A stretch of DNA of 64,000 bases, taken from assembly GCA_964458705.1 (NCBI GenBank), contig CAYWKD010000013.1, positions 1 to 64,000 on the forward strand, in the 5' to 3' direction. The notes under the pieces are model-generated. The model ran no database searches, had not been told where the DNA came from, and saw only the letters and a list, made by a program, of their open reading frames with translations. Made by a program: the position numbers and the translations under genes. Within the stretch, counting starts at the first letter, position 1, and each line of letters starts with the position of its first letter. This DNA comes from JAAUTG01 sp964458705 (GTDB lineage: Bacteria > Bacteroidota > Bacteroidia > Chitinophagales > Saprospiraceae). Positions 26,989-36,098 of the stretch are shown here, piece after piece.

Positions 26989-27924
26989 ATGAGTGCAGCT
27001 ATCAAGGTGTTTGCGCCTGCTAGTGTTGCTAATGTAGCTTGTGGGTTTGATATTTTAGGCTTTGCTTTAGAGCATCCTGGGGATGAAATCATAGCTAGGT
27101 TTTCAGGTAATAAAGGATTAAAAATAAGCCAAATTACAGGAACAGAAGGAAAAAAATTACCTTATGATATCTATAAAAACACAGCAGGATATGCTGCCCA
27201 AAAATTATTAGAATTTATTGGTGAAACTGAAAGGGGAATTGAATTAGAAATCCACAAAAAAATGCCTTTCGGTAGCGGGCTAGGATCAAGTGCTGCAAGT
27301 GCTGCTGCTGGAGTAATGGCAGTCAATGAACTATTAAATCGTCCTTTGCCTAAAAAAGAGTTACTACATTTTGCGGTGCTAGGCGAGCAGATTGCTGATG
27401 GAGCTTATCATGCCGATAATGTTGCTCCTTCTTTGTTGGGAGGAATTATTTTTATTCGAGATAATCCCACTCTGGATGTTCATAAGTTGCCTGTGCCTGA
27501 TGGGCTATTTGCCGCAGTTGTTCATCCTAAAATCGAAATACTCACTAAAGATGCTCGCAATGTATTGAGCGATCGAGTTACACTCAGTCAGACTATTCAG
27601 CAATCCGGAAACCTTGGAGGGTTAATTATCGGTTTATACAATCAAGATTTGGAATTGATACAACGATCCTTAAATGATACTATTATAGAGCCTCAGCGAG
27701 CTAAATTAATTCCACACTTTTATAAAGTGAAAGAAGCAGCCCTCAATCATCAGGCTTTGGGTTGTAGTATTTCTGGTGCTGGTCCTTCTATTTTTACGCT
27801 TTGTACCAGTAAGGCAATTGCAGAAAATGTAGGGCAAGCCATGCAAAAAACATTTACTGATAACAAAATAGCATCCGATTTATTTATTTCAAAGATCAAT
27901 CCCAAAGGAGCAGTAAGATTATAA
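26989..27924 (+). CDS. thrB: Homoserine kinase
   Basis: It phosphorylates L-homoserine to O-phosphohomoserine for threonine synthesis. The 311-residue GHMP kinase shows FAPASVANVACGFD at the N-terminus, the ATP loop PFGSGLGSSAASAAAG (about 93-108) and GCSISGAGPSIF near 262-273. Those segments are specific for ThrB. The gene is followed after 21 bases by thrC. The bifunctional aspartokinase/homoserine dehydrogenase gene (thrA) that often precedes this pair in the phylum is absent here. Confidence 0.95.
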   Translation: MSAAIKVFAPASVANVACGFDILGFALEHPGDEIIARFSGNKGLKISQITGTEGKKLPYDIYKNTAGYAAQKLLEFIGETERGIELEIHKKMPFGSGLGSSAASAAAGVMAVNELLNRPLPKKELLHFAVLGEQIADGAYHADNVAPSLLGGIIFIRDNPTLDVHKLPVPDGLFAAVVHPKIEILTKDARNVLSDRVTLSQTIQQSGNLGGLIIGLYNQDLELIQRSLNDTIIEPQRAKLIPHFYKVKEAALNHQALGCSISGAGPSIFTLCTSKAIAENVGQAMQKTFTDNKIASDLFISKINPKGAVRL

Positions 27925-27945
27925 ATAGCTAAACCATTTTTTACC

Positions 27946-29253
27946 ATGAAATTATATAGCACGAATGACAAAAGCAATATTGTTTCATTAAAAGAAGCAG
28001 TGTTCAAGAGCTTACCAAAGGATAGAGGCTTGTATATGCCAACAGAAATTCCAAAACTTTCGGATGGCTTTATAAAAAATCTACCTAAGTATTCTTTCCA
28101 AGCTATTGCCTTTGAGGTAGCCAAGACACTCATCGGTTCATCTATTCCAGAAGAAGATTTGTATGCAATCATTGAAAACTCTATTACATTTCCTGCTCCT
28201 GTAGTTCATTTAGACAAACACATTTCTATACTTGAGCTGTTTCATGGGCCTTCACTGGCATTTAAAGATTTTGGTGCAAGATTTATGGCGCAACTTATGA
28301 GTTACCTCAGAAATGAAAAAGACAAAAAGCTAACGATTCTTGTTGCCACTTCTGGTGATACGGGTGGAGCTGTTGCCGCTGGTTTTCATAAAACAAAAGG
28401 AGTGGAAGTCATTATTCTTTATCCTTCAGGAAGAGTAAGTGGGCTACAAGAAAAGCAATTGACTACTCTGGGTGAAAATATTACAGCCATTGAAGTAAAA
28501 GGTACTTTCGATGACTGCCAAGCAATGGTAAAAACAGCATTTTTAGATCAAGACTTAAATGACAAATTTGACCTCAGCTCTGCCAATTCTATTAATATTG
28601 CGAGACTCATCCCTCAATCATTTTACTATTTTGAGGGGTACAAACAGCTCCCCGATGATGGATTGAACACCGTCTTTTGTATTCCTAGCGGGAACTTTGG
28701 AAATCTGACAGCAGGCTTGATAGCAAAAAAAATGGGACTCCCCGTCCATCAATTTATTGCAGCTACAAATATTAATGACGCTGTTCCTCAATACTTGGCA
28801 TCTGGAATATTCACTCCTCACCCTTCCTACGAAACCATATCCAATGCAATGGATGTTGGTAGTCCTTCCAACTTTCAGCGAATGATGGATATTTACTGTT
28901 CCACGTGGAACAGTATAATAAAAGATGTATGGGGCTATAAATGCGACGACGAATCAACGCAAAAACACATAATAAAGATGCTCGAAAACTACAATTACAT
29001 CATAGACCCGCATGGGGCTGTGGGATATGCAGCTGCGATAGCTTACCTAGAAAAGAAACCCAACTCGAAAGTAAGCATATTAGAAACAGCTCATCCTGCC
29101 AAATTTACAGATGCAATGAAAGATGCACTCGCTGGCAAAACAAAACAAATAGATATTCCAGAGAGGCTAGCTATTCTTATAGAAAAGCCCAAGAAGTCTA
29201 TTATAATTGAAAACAACTATGACTTTTTTAAAGAATTTCTATTAGCGAGATGA
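27946..29253 (+). CDS. thrC: Threonine synthase
   Basis: It converts O-phosphohomoserine to L-threonine with pyridoxal phosphate. The cofactor lysine is Lys107 in SLAFKDFGARF; the phosphate-binding ATSGDTGGAV and PSGNFGNLTAGL segments are both present. The 435-residue length is normal for the two-domain bacterial type. It is co-directional with thrB, 21 bases downstream. A 22-bp palindrome containing a parS site lies within the coding sequence at 28894-28915 (encoding part of IYCSTWNS), and a second one lies 14 bases after the stop. Confidence 0.95.
   Translation: MKLYSTNDKSNIVSLKEAVFKSLPKDRGLYMPTEIPKLSDGFIKNLPKYSFQAIAFEVAKTLIGSSIPEEDLYAIIENSITFPAPVVHLDKHISILELFHGPSLAFKDFGARFMAQLMSYLRNEKDKKLTILVATSGDTGGAVAAGFHKTKGVEVIILYPSGRVSGLQEKQLTTLGENITAIEVKGTFDDCQAMVKTAFLDQDLNDKFDLSSANSINIARLIPQSFYYFEGYKQLPDDGLNTVFCIPSGNFGNLTAGLIAKKMGLPVHQFIAATNINDAVPQYLASGIFTPHPSYETISNAMDVGSPSNFQRMMDIYCSTWNSIIKDVWGYKCDDESTQKHIIKMLENYNYIIDPHGAVGYAAAIAYLEKKPNSKVSILETAHPAKFTDAMKDALAGKTKQIDIPERLAILIEKPKKSIIIENNYDFFKEFLLAR
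28897..28912. other. parS centromere site within thrC
   Basis: TGTTCCACGTGGAACA is a perfect 16-bp palindrome matching the bacterial chromosomal parS consensus TGTTNCACGTGNAACA. Here symmetry extends three bases further on each side (28894-28915). ParB would bind it to build the partition complex and load SMC. A second copy lies 370 bp downstream. Confidence 0.85.
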
Positions 29254-29266
29254 ATGACTTATAACT

Positions 29267-29282
29267 TGTTCCACGTGGAACA
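29267..29282. other. parS centromere site between thrC and mfd
   Basis: The same 16-bp palindrome TGTTCCACGTGGAACA, 14 bases after the thrC stop and 77 bases before mfd. Two identical copies within 400 bp are very unlikely by chance. I saw no further CCACGTGG cores in the window by eye. Confidence 0.85.
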
Positions 29283-29358
29283 CAACAATAAGAACTAAGT
29301 GCGTGAATCGAATAAACCCAATGCAGTAGCAGTTGTTTGAATCAATAAAACCCATTAA

Positions 29359-32300
29359 GTGAATATAATTGAAACGTTGATAGAACGATATACCTCATCA
29401 GAAAGCACCAAAGAAATAACCAATTATCTACAGAAAAAAAAATTAAGTCGCCTTCAACTGCAAGGGCTTACGGGAAGCCAAAAGGCATTTATAATAATTA
29501 GCATTTATAAACAGCACAAAACAGACTACCTATACATAGCCAACAACAAAGAAGAAGCCGCATATCTGCAAAACGATATTGCTAATCTAATTGAAAATAA
29601 AGAAATCCGATTCTTCCAAGACTCTTTTAAGCAGCCTCGCCAATTTAAAAAACTGGTTGAAGAAAATGTGCTTCAACGAACGGAAGTAGTGAATAAAATT
29701 GCAGAATCAAATGCAAAAGGTGAAATAGTAGTTACTTACCCCGAAGCATTGTTTGAAAAAGTTATTGCGCCTTCTACCATTGAAAAACACAAACTTGAAA
29801 TAAAAAAAGGAGAAGAGGTCGATACAAGCACTATAATTGAAGTACTCACTGATTATGGCTTCAAGAGGGAAGAATTTGTCTATACGCCAGGACAGTATTC
29901 TATTAGAGGTGGCATCGTAGATATCTTCTCTTATGGCAACGATTATCCATATAGAGTGGAGCTGTTCGATGAAGAAGTTGATAGTATTAGAACTTTTGAT
30001 CCATTGACTCAGCTTTCAAAGAGTAACATTGCCAAAGTTTCTATCATACCCAACATCAATACGCAATTCGACTCTAGCGAAAAGGTGAGCATTTTTCCTA
30101 TTCTAAAAGAAGACTGCGTTGTCATAGTCGAAGATGTCCAGACCATTATCGACCATCTTCAAGGGTGTTTTGAAGAAGCGCTAAAGTTTGGCGAGTCAAT
30201 ATCTGCTTTAGACAAAAGCGAATTGGCTGAGATATTTAGAAGTCATTCCTTTATTAAACCAGCCGAGATTATACAAGAAATAGAAGCCCATCCAATCATT
30301 TGTATTAGCAATAAAAAACAAACAATTGACTTCGAGAACAAGATCACTTTTCAATCTAAAGCTCAGCCTAACTTCAATAAAAACTTTAAGTTTTTAATCG
30401 AAGACCTTGAGCATAACTCAAAAGCAAACATCACGAATTATCTATTCACCGAAAATGCTCGACAAGCTGAACGATTTCACAACATCTTTGAAGATTTGAA
30501 TGCCAGTGTTCAATTTCAACCTATATTAAAATCTATTCACAAAGGCTTTGTAGATAGCAATCTAAAAATCGCCTGCTACACAGATCATCAAATATTTGAT
30601 CGCTTTCATCGCTACAAACTCCGTCAAGGATACACTAAAGATAAAGCACTTAATGTGCGATTGCTCAGAGAACTGCAGCCTGGTGATTTTGTTACTCATA
30701 TAGATCATGGCGTCGGACAATATTCAGGTCTTGAAAAAATAAACATAAATGGACATACCCAAGAAGCCGTTCGCTTATTTTACAGGAATAAAGATGTGCT
30801 ATATGTGAGTATTCACTCCTTACATAAAATCTCTAAGTACATCGGTAAAGATGGAAAAGTTCCCAAACTCGACAAGATTGGTTCTGATGCGTGGAGTAAC
30901 TTAAAAAGAAAAACAAAGAAAAAAGTAAAAGACATTGCGGGAGAACTCATCAAACTATACGCAAAACGGAGAGCATCAGAGGGTCATGCTTTTCCTGAAG
31001 ATGGTTACTTACAAAATGAACTAGAAGCCTCTTTTATTTATGAAGACACGCCCGATCAGTACAAAGCAACGCAAGCGATGAAAGAAGATATGATGAAAGC
31101 GTATCCAATGGATCGTTTAATCTGTGGAGATGTGGGTTTTGGAAAAACAGAAGTAGCAATTAGGGGAGCTTTCAAAGCAGTAGCAGATGGAAAACAAGTG
31201 GCCGTCCTAGTGCCAACAACAATATTGGCATTGCAACATAACAAAACCTTTTCAAGTCGATTAGACGAATTTGGTGTTACTGTTGATTATGTTAATCGTT
31301 TTAGAACGACGAAAGAGAAGAATGAAATTTATAAACGGTTGGCTGAAGGTGAAATTGATATTGTTATTGGCACACACGCCTTGTTAAATCAAAAGGTAAA
31401 ATTCAAAGATTTAGGTTTATTAGTCATTGATGAAGAACAAAAATTTGGTGTTTCTGCAAAAGAAAAACTGCGGAATTTCAAAGTAAATGTAGATACATTA
31501 ACCCTAACAGCTACGCCAATTCCGAGAACTTTGCAGTTTTCTCTGATGGCAGCTAGGGATTTATCTATCATGCGAACGCCTCCGCCTAATCGTCAGCCTA
31601 TCCACACAGAAGTCAGAATTTTCAACGATGAGGTGGTGAAAGAATCCATTTACTATGAAGTGATGCGTGGAGGACAAGTGTTTTTTGTACATAACCGAGT
31701 AAAGTCTTTGCCCAATATGGTTGATACAGTTCGCAGACTTTGCCCCGATGTAGATGTGGCTATGGCTCACGGACAGATGGAAAGCAAAGCGTTGGAAAAA
31801 ACTTTATTAGATTTTATCAATAAAGAATATGATGTATTGATATGTACCAATATTATCGAAACAGGATTAGACATTCCAAATGCTAACACTATTATTATTA
31901 ATAATGCCCATCAATTTGGCATGAGCGATTTGCATCAATTGCGTGGAAGGGTTGGGCGTTCCAATAAAAAAGCCTTTTGCTATTTATTCTGTCCGCCCAT
32001 GTCAACGTTAACCTCGGATGCACGCAAGCGATTGGAAACGCTAGAAGAATTCTCGGACTTAGGTAGTGGCTTCAATATTGCTATGCGGGACTTAGATATT
32101 CGTGGTGCTGGAAACCTTCTAGGTGCAGAGCAAAGTGGCTTTATTGCTGATATTGGATATGAGATGTATCAAAAAATATTGGAAGAGGCTATTCAAGAAC
32201 TGAAAGAAAACGAATTCAAGGGTCTGTTCAAAGAAGAAATTGAGAAGGAGCGCAATTATGTTAGAGATGTTACCTTAGATGTAGATGTGGAAATGTACAT

Positions 32301-32733
32301 TCCAGATAACTACATTAGTAATATTCAAGAGCGACTAAATTTATATACTCAACTAGATAAAATTGAAGATGAAGCTGGCATTGAGAATTTTACAATAATG
32401 CTTCGCGATAGATTTGGCAAAATACCAAAGTCTGTGATGGAATTATTTGAAGGATTGCGCTTGCGTTGGTTATGTAAATCCTTAGGCTTTGAAAGGATCA
32501 CATTGAAAAGCGATAAGTTAAGATGTTATTTTGTGGAAAATCCTCAGTCATCGTTTTATGAAAGCGAACACTTTGAAGCGTTCTTCCAATTCTTGGGGAA
32601 AAGAGGGGATAAATTTCGCTTAAGCATAAAAAAAACGAACAGACACCTTATCGTTATAAGAGAAGGCATAAAAAATATTAGCAGTGCTAGAGCAGTACTA
32701 GAACAAATAGAAAAAGAACTTCATCTAACATAG
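29359..32733 (+). CDS. mfd: Transcription-repair coupling factor
   Basis: It removes RNA polymerase stalled at DNA damage and recruits the UvrAB repair complex. The 1124-residue protein has the UvrB-homology modules at the N-terminus, the RNA-polymerase-interacting domain (LQPGDFVTHIDHGVGQYSG, about 437-455), and a RecG-like translocase with Walker A GDVGFGKT (about 590-597), the DEEQ box (near 692), TATPIPRTLQ, and GRVGRSNK. The TRG segment and C-terminal TRCF domain (RGAGNLLGAEQSGFIADIGYEMY) follow. The start is GTG at 29359. The second parS site lies in its upstream region. Confidence 0.95.
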   Translation: MNIIETLIERYTSSESTKEITNYLQKKKLSRLQLQGLTGSQKAFIIISIYKQHKTDYLYIANNKEEAAYLQNDIANLIENKEIRFFQDSFKQPRQFKKLVEENVLQRTEVVNKIAESNAKGEIVVTYPEALFEKVIAPSTIEKHKLEIKKGEEVDTSTIIEVLTDYGFKREEFVYTPGQYSIRGGIVDIFSYGNDYPYRVELFDEEVDSIRTFDPLTQLSKSNIAKVSIIPNINTQFDSSEKVSIFPILKEDCVVIVEDVQTIIDHLQGCFEEALKFGESISALDKSELAEIFRSHSFIKPAEIIQEIEAHPIICISNKKQTIDFENKITFQSKAQPNFNKNFKFLIEDLEHNSKANITNYLFTENARQAERFHNIFEDLNASVQFQPILKSIHKGFVDSNLKIACYTDHQIFDRFHRYKLRQGYTKDKALNVRLLRELQPGDFVTHIDHGVGQYSGLEKININGHTQEAVRLFYRNKDVLYVSIHSLHKISKYIGKDGKVPKLDKIGSDAWSNLKRKTKKKVKDIAGELIKLYAKRRASEGHAFPEDGYLQNELEASFIYEDTPDQYKATQAMKEDMMKAYPMDRLICGDVGFGKTEVAIRGAFKAVADGKQVAVLVPTTILALQHNKTFSSRLDEFGVTVDYVNRFRTTKEKNEIYKRLAEGEIDIVIGTHALLNQKVKFKDLGLLVIDEEQKFGVSAKEKLRNFKVNVDTLTLTATPIPRTLQFSLMAARDLSIMRTPPPNRQPIHTEVRIFNDEVVKESIYYEVMRGGQVFFVHNRVKSLPNMVDTVRRLCPDVDVAMAHGQMESKALEKTLLDFINKEYDVLICTNIIETGLDIPNANTIIINNAHQFGMSDLHQLRGRVGRSNKKAFCYLFCPPMSTLTSDARKRLETLEEFSDLGSGFNIAMRDLDIRGAGNLLGAEQSGFIADIGYEMYQKILEEAIQELKENEFKGLFKEEIEKERNYVRDVTLDVDVEMYIPDNYISNIQERLNLYTQLDKIEDEAGIENFTIMLRDRFGKIPKSVMELFEGLRLRWLCKSLGFERITLKSDKLRCYFVENPQSSFYESEHFEAFFQFLGKRGDKFRLSIKKTNRHLIVIREGIKNISSARAVLEQIEKELHLT

Positions 32734-32777
32734 AATAAAAACTAGAGTCATTGACCTTCCCTACCATAAAAAGCTAA

Positions 32778-34652
32778 TCATTCGGTGAGTTCGATATCCT
32801 CAAACTTAACTTCTTCTTCTGGCTCTAAGGCTTTTCCTAAATACACCAACATAGTCTCTTTTTCTATATCGGTCGTTTCAAAATCATTTTGAAGAACTTC
32901 AAGTTGCCCACTAGAGTACCGCAGAAAAATGGGGGCACGCTTATTCTCGTTTGACATTGCCGCAATCAAATCTCTCAGATGGTCTTTTGACTGCAATTCT
33001 ACTTCGTGTATTTCTGGATAATGTCTGACAATATCGCCAAAATTAATGAAGTCATCCCTGTAAGAAAATATATCATTAGATTGTATAGCTGCGGCATCTA
33101 ATCGCATCTCACTCGGAGTAATCAATCGAAACGTTCCGTTTTCACCAAATATTTTTTTATATTTTTTAATAGCATAATTATTCACATCGGAGTTATTTGT
33201 CAAAGCAAGTAAATATCCCATATCCACCAAATCTATTTCACTTGCGAGTGCATCCGTAAATATATCTGCCCTAAGGCATTCCAAGCCTTCTTGCTGAGCT
33301 TGTTTGATATTGCTGATAGAATTATCTATTAATACAACATGGCGATCATTATTTTGCAAATATTTAGCGATCACTCTTGATAGCTCATTAGCTCCAATAA
33401 TCAGGATACCTTTTGAAGAGTCTTGAGTTACTCCTAGCAATTTTGCCATAGGTTTTGCAAGTGTTGCATTCAGTAGGACAGTACCAAGTACGACCATGAA
33501 CACCAGAGGGGTAACGTATTCAGCAGAAGGAACGCCTTTTTCAAGGAGCTGTAGTCCAAATAAGGAAGCGATACCTGCTGCTACAATCCCTCTCGGACCA
33601 ACCCAAGAAATGAACAATCGCTCATTCAAGCTCATGCCACTATTGATGGTACTCAAAAAGACACCTAAGGGTCTGAGAATAAAAATAATAATAGTAAACA
33701 ATAATAACACTCGCCAGTCAAGCAGCAATTGTAAATCTGCTATTTCAATATTGGCGGCAAGCACAATAAACAGAATTGAAATAAGTAATATACTTAACGA
33801 CTCCTTAAAGTCTAGTATCTCTTTTATCCGTGGAACATCGAGATTACCTAAAACAAGTCCCATCACCACCACAGAAACTAGACCAGACTCATGCACCAAT
33901 AAGTCAGAAAGAACAAAAACGGCTAATACTAAGGCTAAAGTAAATACATTGAGCAAAAAGTGAGGAATCAAATCCTTCTTTATCATCCAGTACAGACCAT
34001 AAGCTGGCACTACTCCAAGCACCAGTCCATCAATCAAAACTTGTACTACCTGCAAGATGGTTTCAAGCGTATAGTCTGATCCTGCATGGTCTTGGGTGAT
34101 AAATTCAAACACCAAAACTGCTGTTAAAGCACCAATTGGATCAATCAGAATCCCTTCCCATTTGAGTACGGTTGATACGTTTCGATTGAGCGGTACATTT
34201 TGTAGAATAGGAGCAATAACAGTAGGGCCTGTTACAATAATTAATGCAGAGAATAGGAAAGCAATTTGCCAACTTAGCTCAGGAAGAGAAAATTTAGCAG
34301 CAATCCCAGCACCGATGAACGTTATAAAAGAGCCTAGTAGAATTAATCGAAGTATGGATTTTCCTACATCCTTTATTTCACTGCGCTTTAGCGTTAGACC
34401 TCCTTCGAATAAAATTATTCCGATTGAAAGCGAAACAAAGTAAAATAAACTCTTGCCTGGAAAGAGTCCTCTACCAGTTTCTGAAGAAAAGATAGGTTGT
34501 ATAAACTTTTCACCATCAGAACTCCAAAGCGTCCAAATAGGTCCTACAAATAAGCCAATGAGAATTAAGGGCAATATGGCAGGTACTTTAATTTTCCATG
34601 CGATCCATTGAGCGGCAATTCCCAAGATGATTATTCCTCCTAGTTCAATCAT
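32778..34652 (-). CDS. CPA1-type sodium/proton antiporter with TrkA-N-like domain
   Basis: A 624-residue inner-membrane cation/proton exchanger. About twelve membrane segments span 1-400, including the FEGGLTLKRSEIK segment and the core motif around SALIIVTGPTVIAPIL and LKWEGILIDPIGAL, the ND-type region of NhaP-like transporters. A C-terminal RCK/TrkA-N Rossmann domain begins at GILIIGANELSRVIAKYL (about 413-430) and should gate transport by nucleotide binding, with a further ~90-residue TrkA-C-like part. It should handle Na+ or K+ homeostasis. It converges with mfd. Confidence 0.88.
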   Translation of the reverse strand: MIELGGIIILGIAAQWIAWKIKVPAILPLILIGLFVGPIWTLWSSDGEKFIQPIFSSETGRGLFPGKSLFYFVSLSIGIILFEGGLTLKRSEIKDVGKSILRLILLGSFITFIGAGIAAKFSLPELSWQIAFLFSALIIVTGPTVIAPILQNVPLNRNVSTVLKWEGILIDPIGALTAVLVFEFITQDHAGSDYTLETILQVVQVLIDGLVLGVVPAYGLYWMIKKDLIPHFLLNVFTLALVLAVFVLSDLLVHESGLVSVVVMGLVLGNLDVPRIKEILDFKESLSILLISILFIVLAANIEIADLQLLLDWRVLLLFTIIIFILRPLGVFLSTINSGMSLNERLFISWVGPRGIVAAGIASLFGLQLLEKGVPSAEYVTPLVFMVVLGTVLLNATLAKPMAKLLGVTQDSSKGILIIGANELSRVIAKYLQNNDRHVVLIDNSISNIKQAQQEGLECLRADIFTDALASEIDLVDMGYLLALTNNSDVNNYAIKKYKKIFGENGTFRLITPSEMRLDAAAIQSNDIFSYRDDFINFGDIVRHYPEIHEVELQSKDHLRDLIAAMSNENKRAPIFLRYSSGQLEVLQNDFETTDIEKETMLVYLGKALEPEEEVKFEDIELTE

Positions 34653-34910
34653 TTATTTTGATTAAAATTATTAACAATAAGTAAATGGACATTTTCAAAT
34701 GTTCAGTGATGTAAAAACCACATTACCAGAAAATTGTGTAGATAAGTAAATAATCTGAACCTGTAAACAATTTTGCTCACAGGCTTTAGCTAAGTTGGAA
34801 CATACTATCAGTTTACAATAAGCATCCAAAATTAAACAATAATTCAATTATTCCTTTTTTACCTTTATGCTGATTACGAGTGCACTTAAATTAATTAGCC
34901 TAATTACTAA

Positions 34911-35168
34911 ATGATAACAGTACTTGGATTGTTCGCAGCTTGCCTAACAACTGGCGCACTGATACCGCAGGTCATTAAAACTTGGCGGACTAAATCAACA
35001 GGTGATCTCTCACTAGGTATGTATTTGATGATGTTCACAGGTATTCTATGCTGGCTAGCCTATGGGTGGATACAACAGGATATTCCTATTATTTTTGCCA
35101 ATGTTGTTGGCAGTTTTTTCTCTGGCATTATTCTTTATTTCAAAGTGATGGAATTGAAAAAAAAGTAA
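34911..35168 (+). CDS. SemiSWEET-type sugar transporter
   Basis: An 85-residue protein with three membrane helices in the SWEET half-transporter fold. The conserved proline-glutamine pair is at 19-20 in LIPQVIKTWRTKSTGDLS, the usual first-helix motif and loop; the third helix contains NVVGSFFSGIILYFKV. It should work as a homodimer moving a sugar across the inner membrane. It stands alone and converges with scpA (22 bases apart), so no sugar is suggested by context. Confidence 0.85.
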   Translation: MITVLGLFAACLTTGALIPQVIKTWRTKSTGDLSLGMYLMMFTGILCWLAYGWIQQDIPIIFANVVGSFFSGIILYFKVMELKKK

Positions 35169-35189
35169 GTCGTTCACGACAATTCTCAT

Positions 35190-35954
35190 TTAGTTTCCCG
35201 AGTCATTCACTCTTTTGCTCAACCAAAAGTTGTTTATACCTTCTCTAGTCGAAACATGAAGCCTTTCTGTATTCAGAAGTTCTAGCAATGCTAAAAAAGT
35301 AACAATGGCATGAATACGATTCTCTAAACCAACAAACAATTCTTCAAAATCTATACTCGCCTTTTTTTCAATCTGCTCAAAAATATACGACTGTTGCTTC
35401 TTTATGGTATACTCCCAGCGCATTACACGATGAACCGTCTTGGTAGCCGTACGGTCTTCATACTTTTTTAACAAACGCTCAAAATTTCTCAACAGCTTAA
35501 ATAAGGTTACTGATTCTAGTTCTACATCTACTAGTGCTTTTTCTGCAATCTGTTTGAGTTCCTTTGTTATATTTCCTCTGCTTGATTTAGAAAAACGTTC
35601 TTCTTCCATCTTTCTCATTTCTTCTAACACCCCCTTGTATCGCTTATATTCGATTAAGCGATTTACCAGTTCCTCTCTGGGGTCTATTTCATTGCCTTCC
35701 TCATCCACTAACCTTCTTGGAAGCAACATCTTTGCTTTTATTCTACAAAGCGAAGCCGCTACCACGATAAATTCGCTTGCTAGGTCAACGTTCAGCCGCT
35801 CCATTTCACGGATGTAATACAGGAAATCATTCGTAATGTTGGCAATAGGAATATCATTAATGTCCAATTCATCTCGCTCTATAAAAAATAGCAGTAAATC
35901 AAAAGGACCTTCAAACTCAGGTAGCTTTATGGTATAAGAATCTGTTTTCTCCAT
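35190..35954 (-). CDS. scpA: Segregation and condensation protein A
   Basis: The kleisin subunit of the SMC-ScpAB condensin that compacts and separates sister chromosomes. The 254-residue protein starts with the family signature LPEFEGPFDLLLFFIERDELDINDIPIANITNDFLYYI and continues with ASEFIVVAASLCRIKAKMLLP; the C-terminal winged helix is at about 190-250. scpB and smc are not in the window. It lies between two parS sites (28.9-29.3 kb) and the candidate replication origin (43-45 kb), which fits the role of ParB/parS in loading SMC. Confidence 0.92.
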   Translation of the reverse strand: MEKTDSYTIKLPEFEGPFDLLLFFIERDELDINDIPIANITNDFLYYIREMERLNVDLASEFIVVAASLCRIKAKMLLPRRLVDEEGNEIDPREELVNRLIEYKRYKGVLEEMRKMEEERFSKSSRGNITKELKQIAEKALVDVELESVTLFKLLRNFERLLKKYEDRTATKTVHRVMRWEYTIKKQQSYIFEQIEKKASIDFEELFVGLENRIHAIVTFLALLELLNTERLHVSTREGINNFWLSKRVNDSGN

Positions 35955-36026
35955 TCGCAGTTATATTTAGTAGCAAGTATAGAGGAATATTCTGAGCCTA
36001 CCAATTTCCTTTTCAAAGCAAAAGAA

Positions 36027-36060
36027 AGAAGGAGCAGCTATTGATAAGTCTGCTCCTTCT
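36027..36060 (-). terminator. Terminator of htpG
   Basis: AGAAGGAGCAG (36027-36037) pairs perfectly with CTGCTCCTTCT (36050-36060). On the minus strand a T-rich stretch follows. It lies 39 bases after the htpG stop. Confidence 0.75.
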
Positions 36061-36098
36061 GATTAATACGTTGGGCAAATGCTAAAATATTGTATTCT

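Noticed and set aside
33496..33963. 155-codon + strand frame inside the antiporter gene
   Set aside because: The antiporter helices on the minus strand explain the open frame; its composition is not protein-like.
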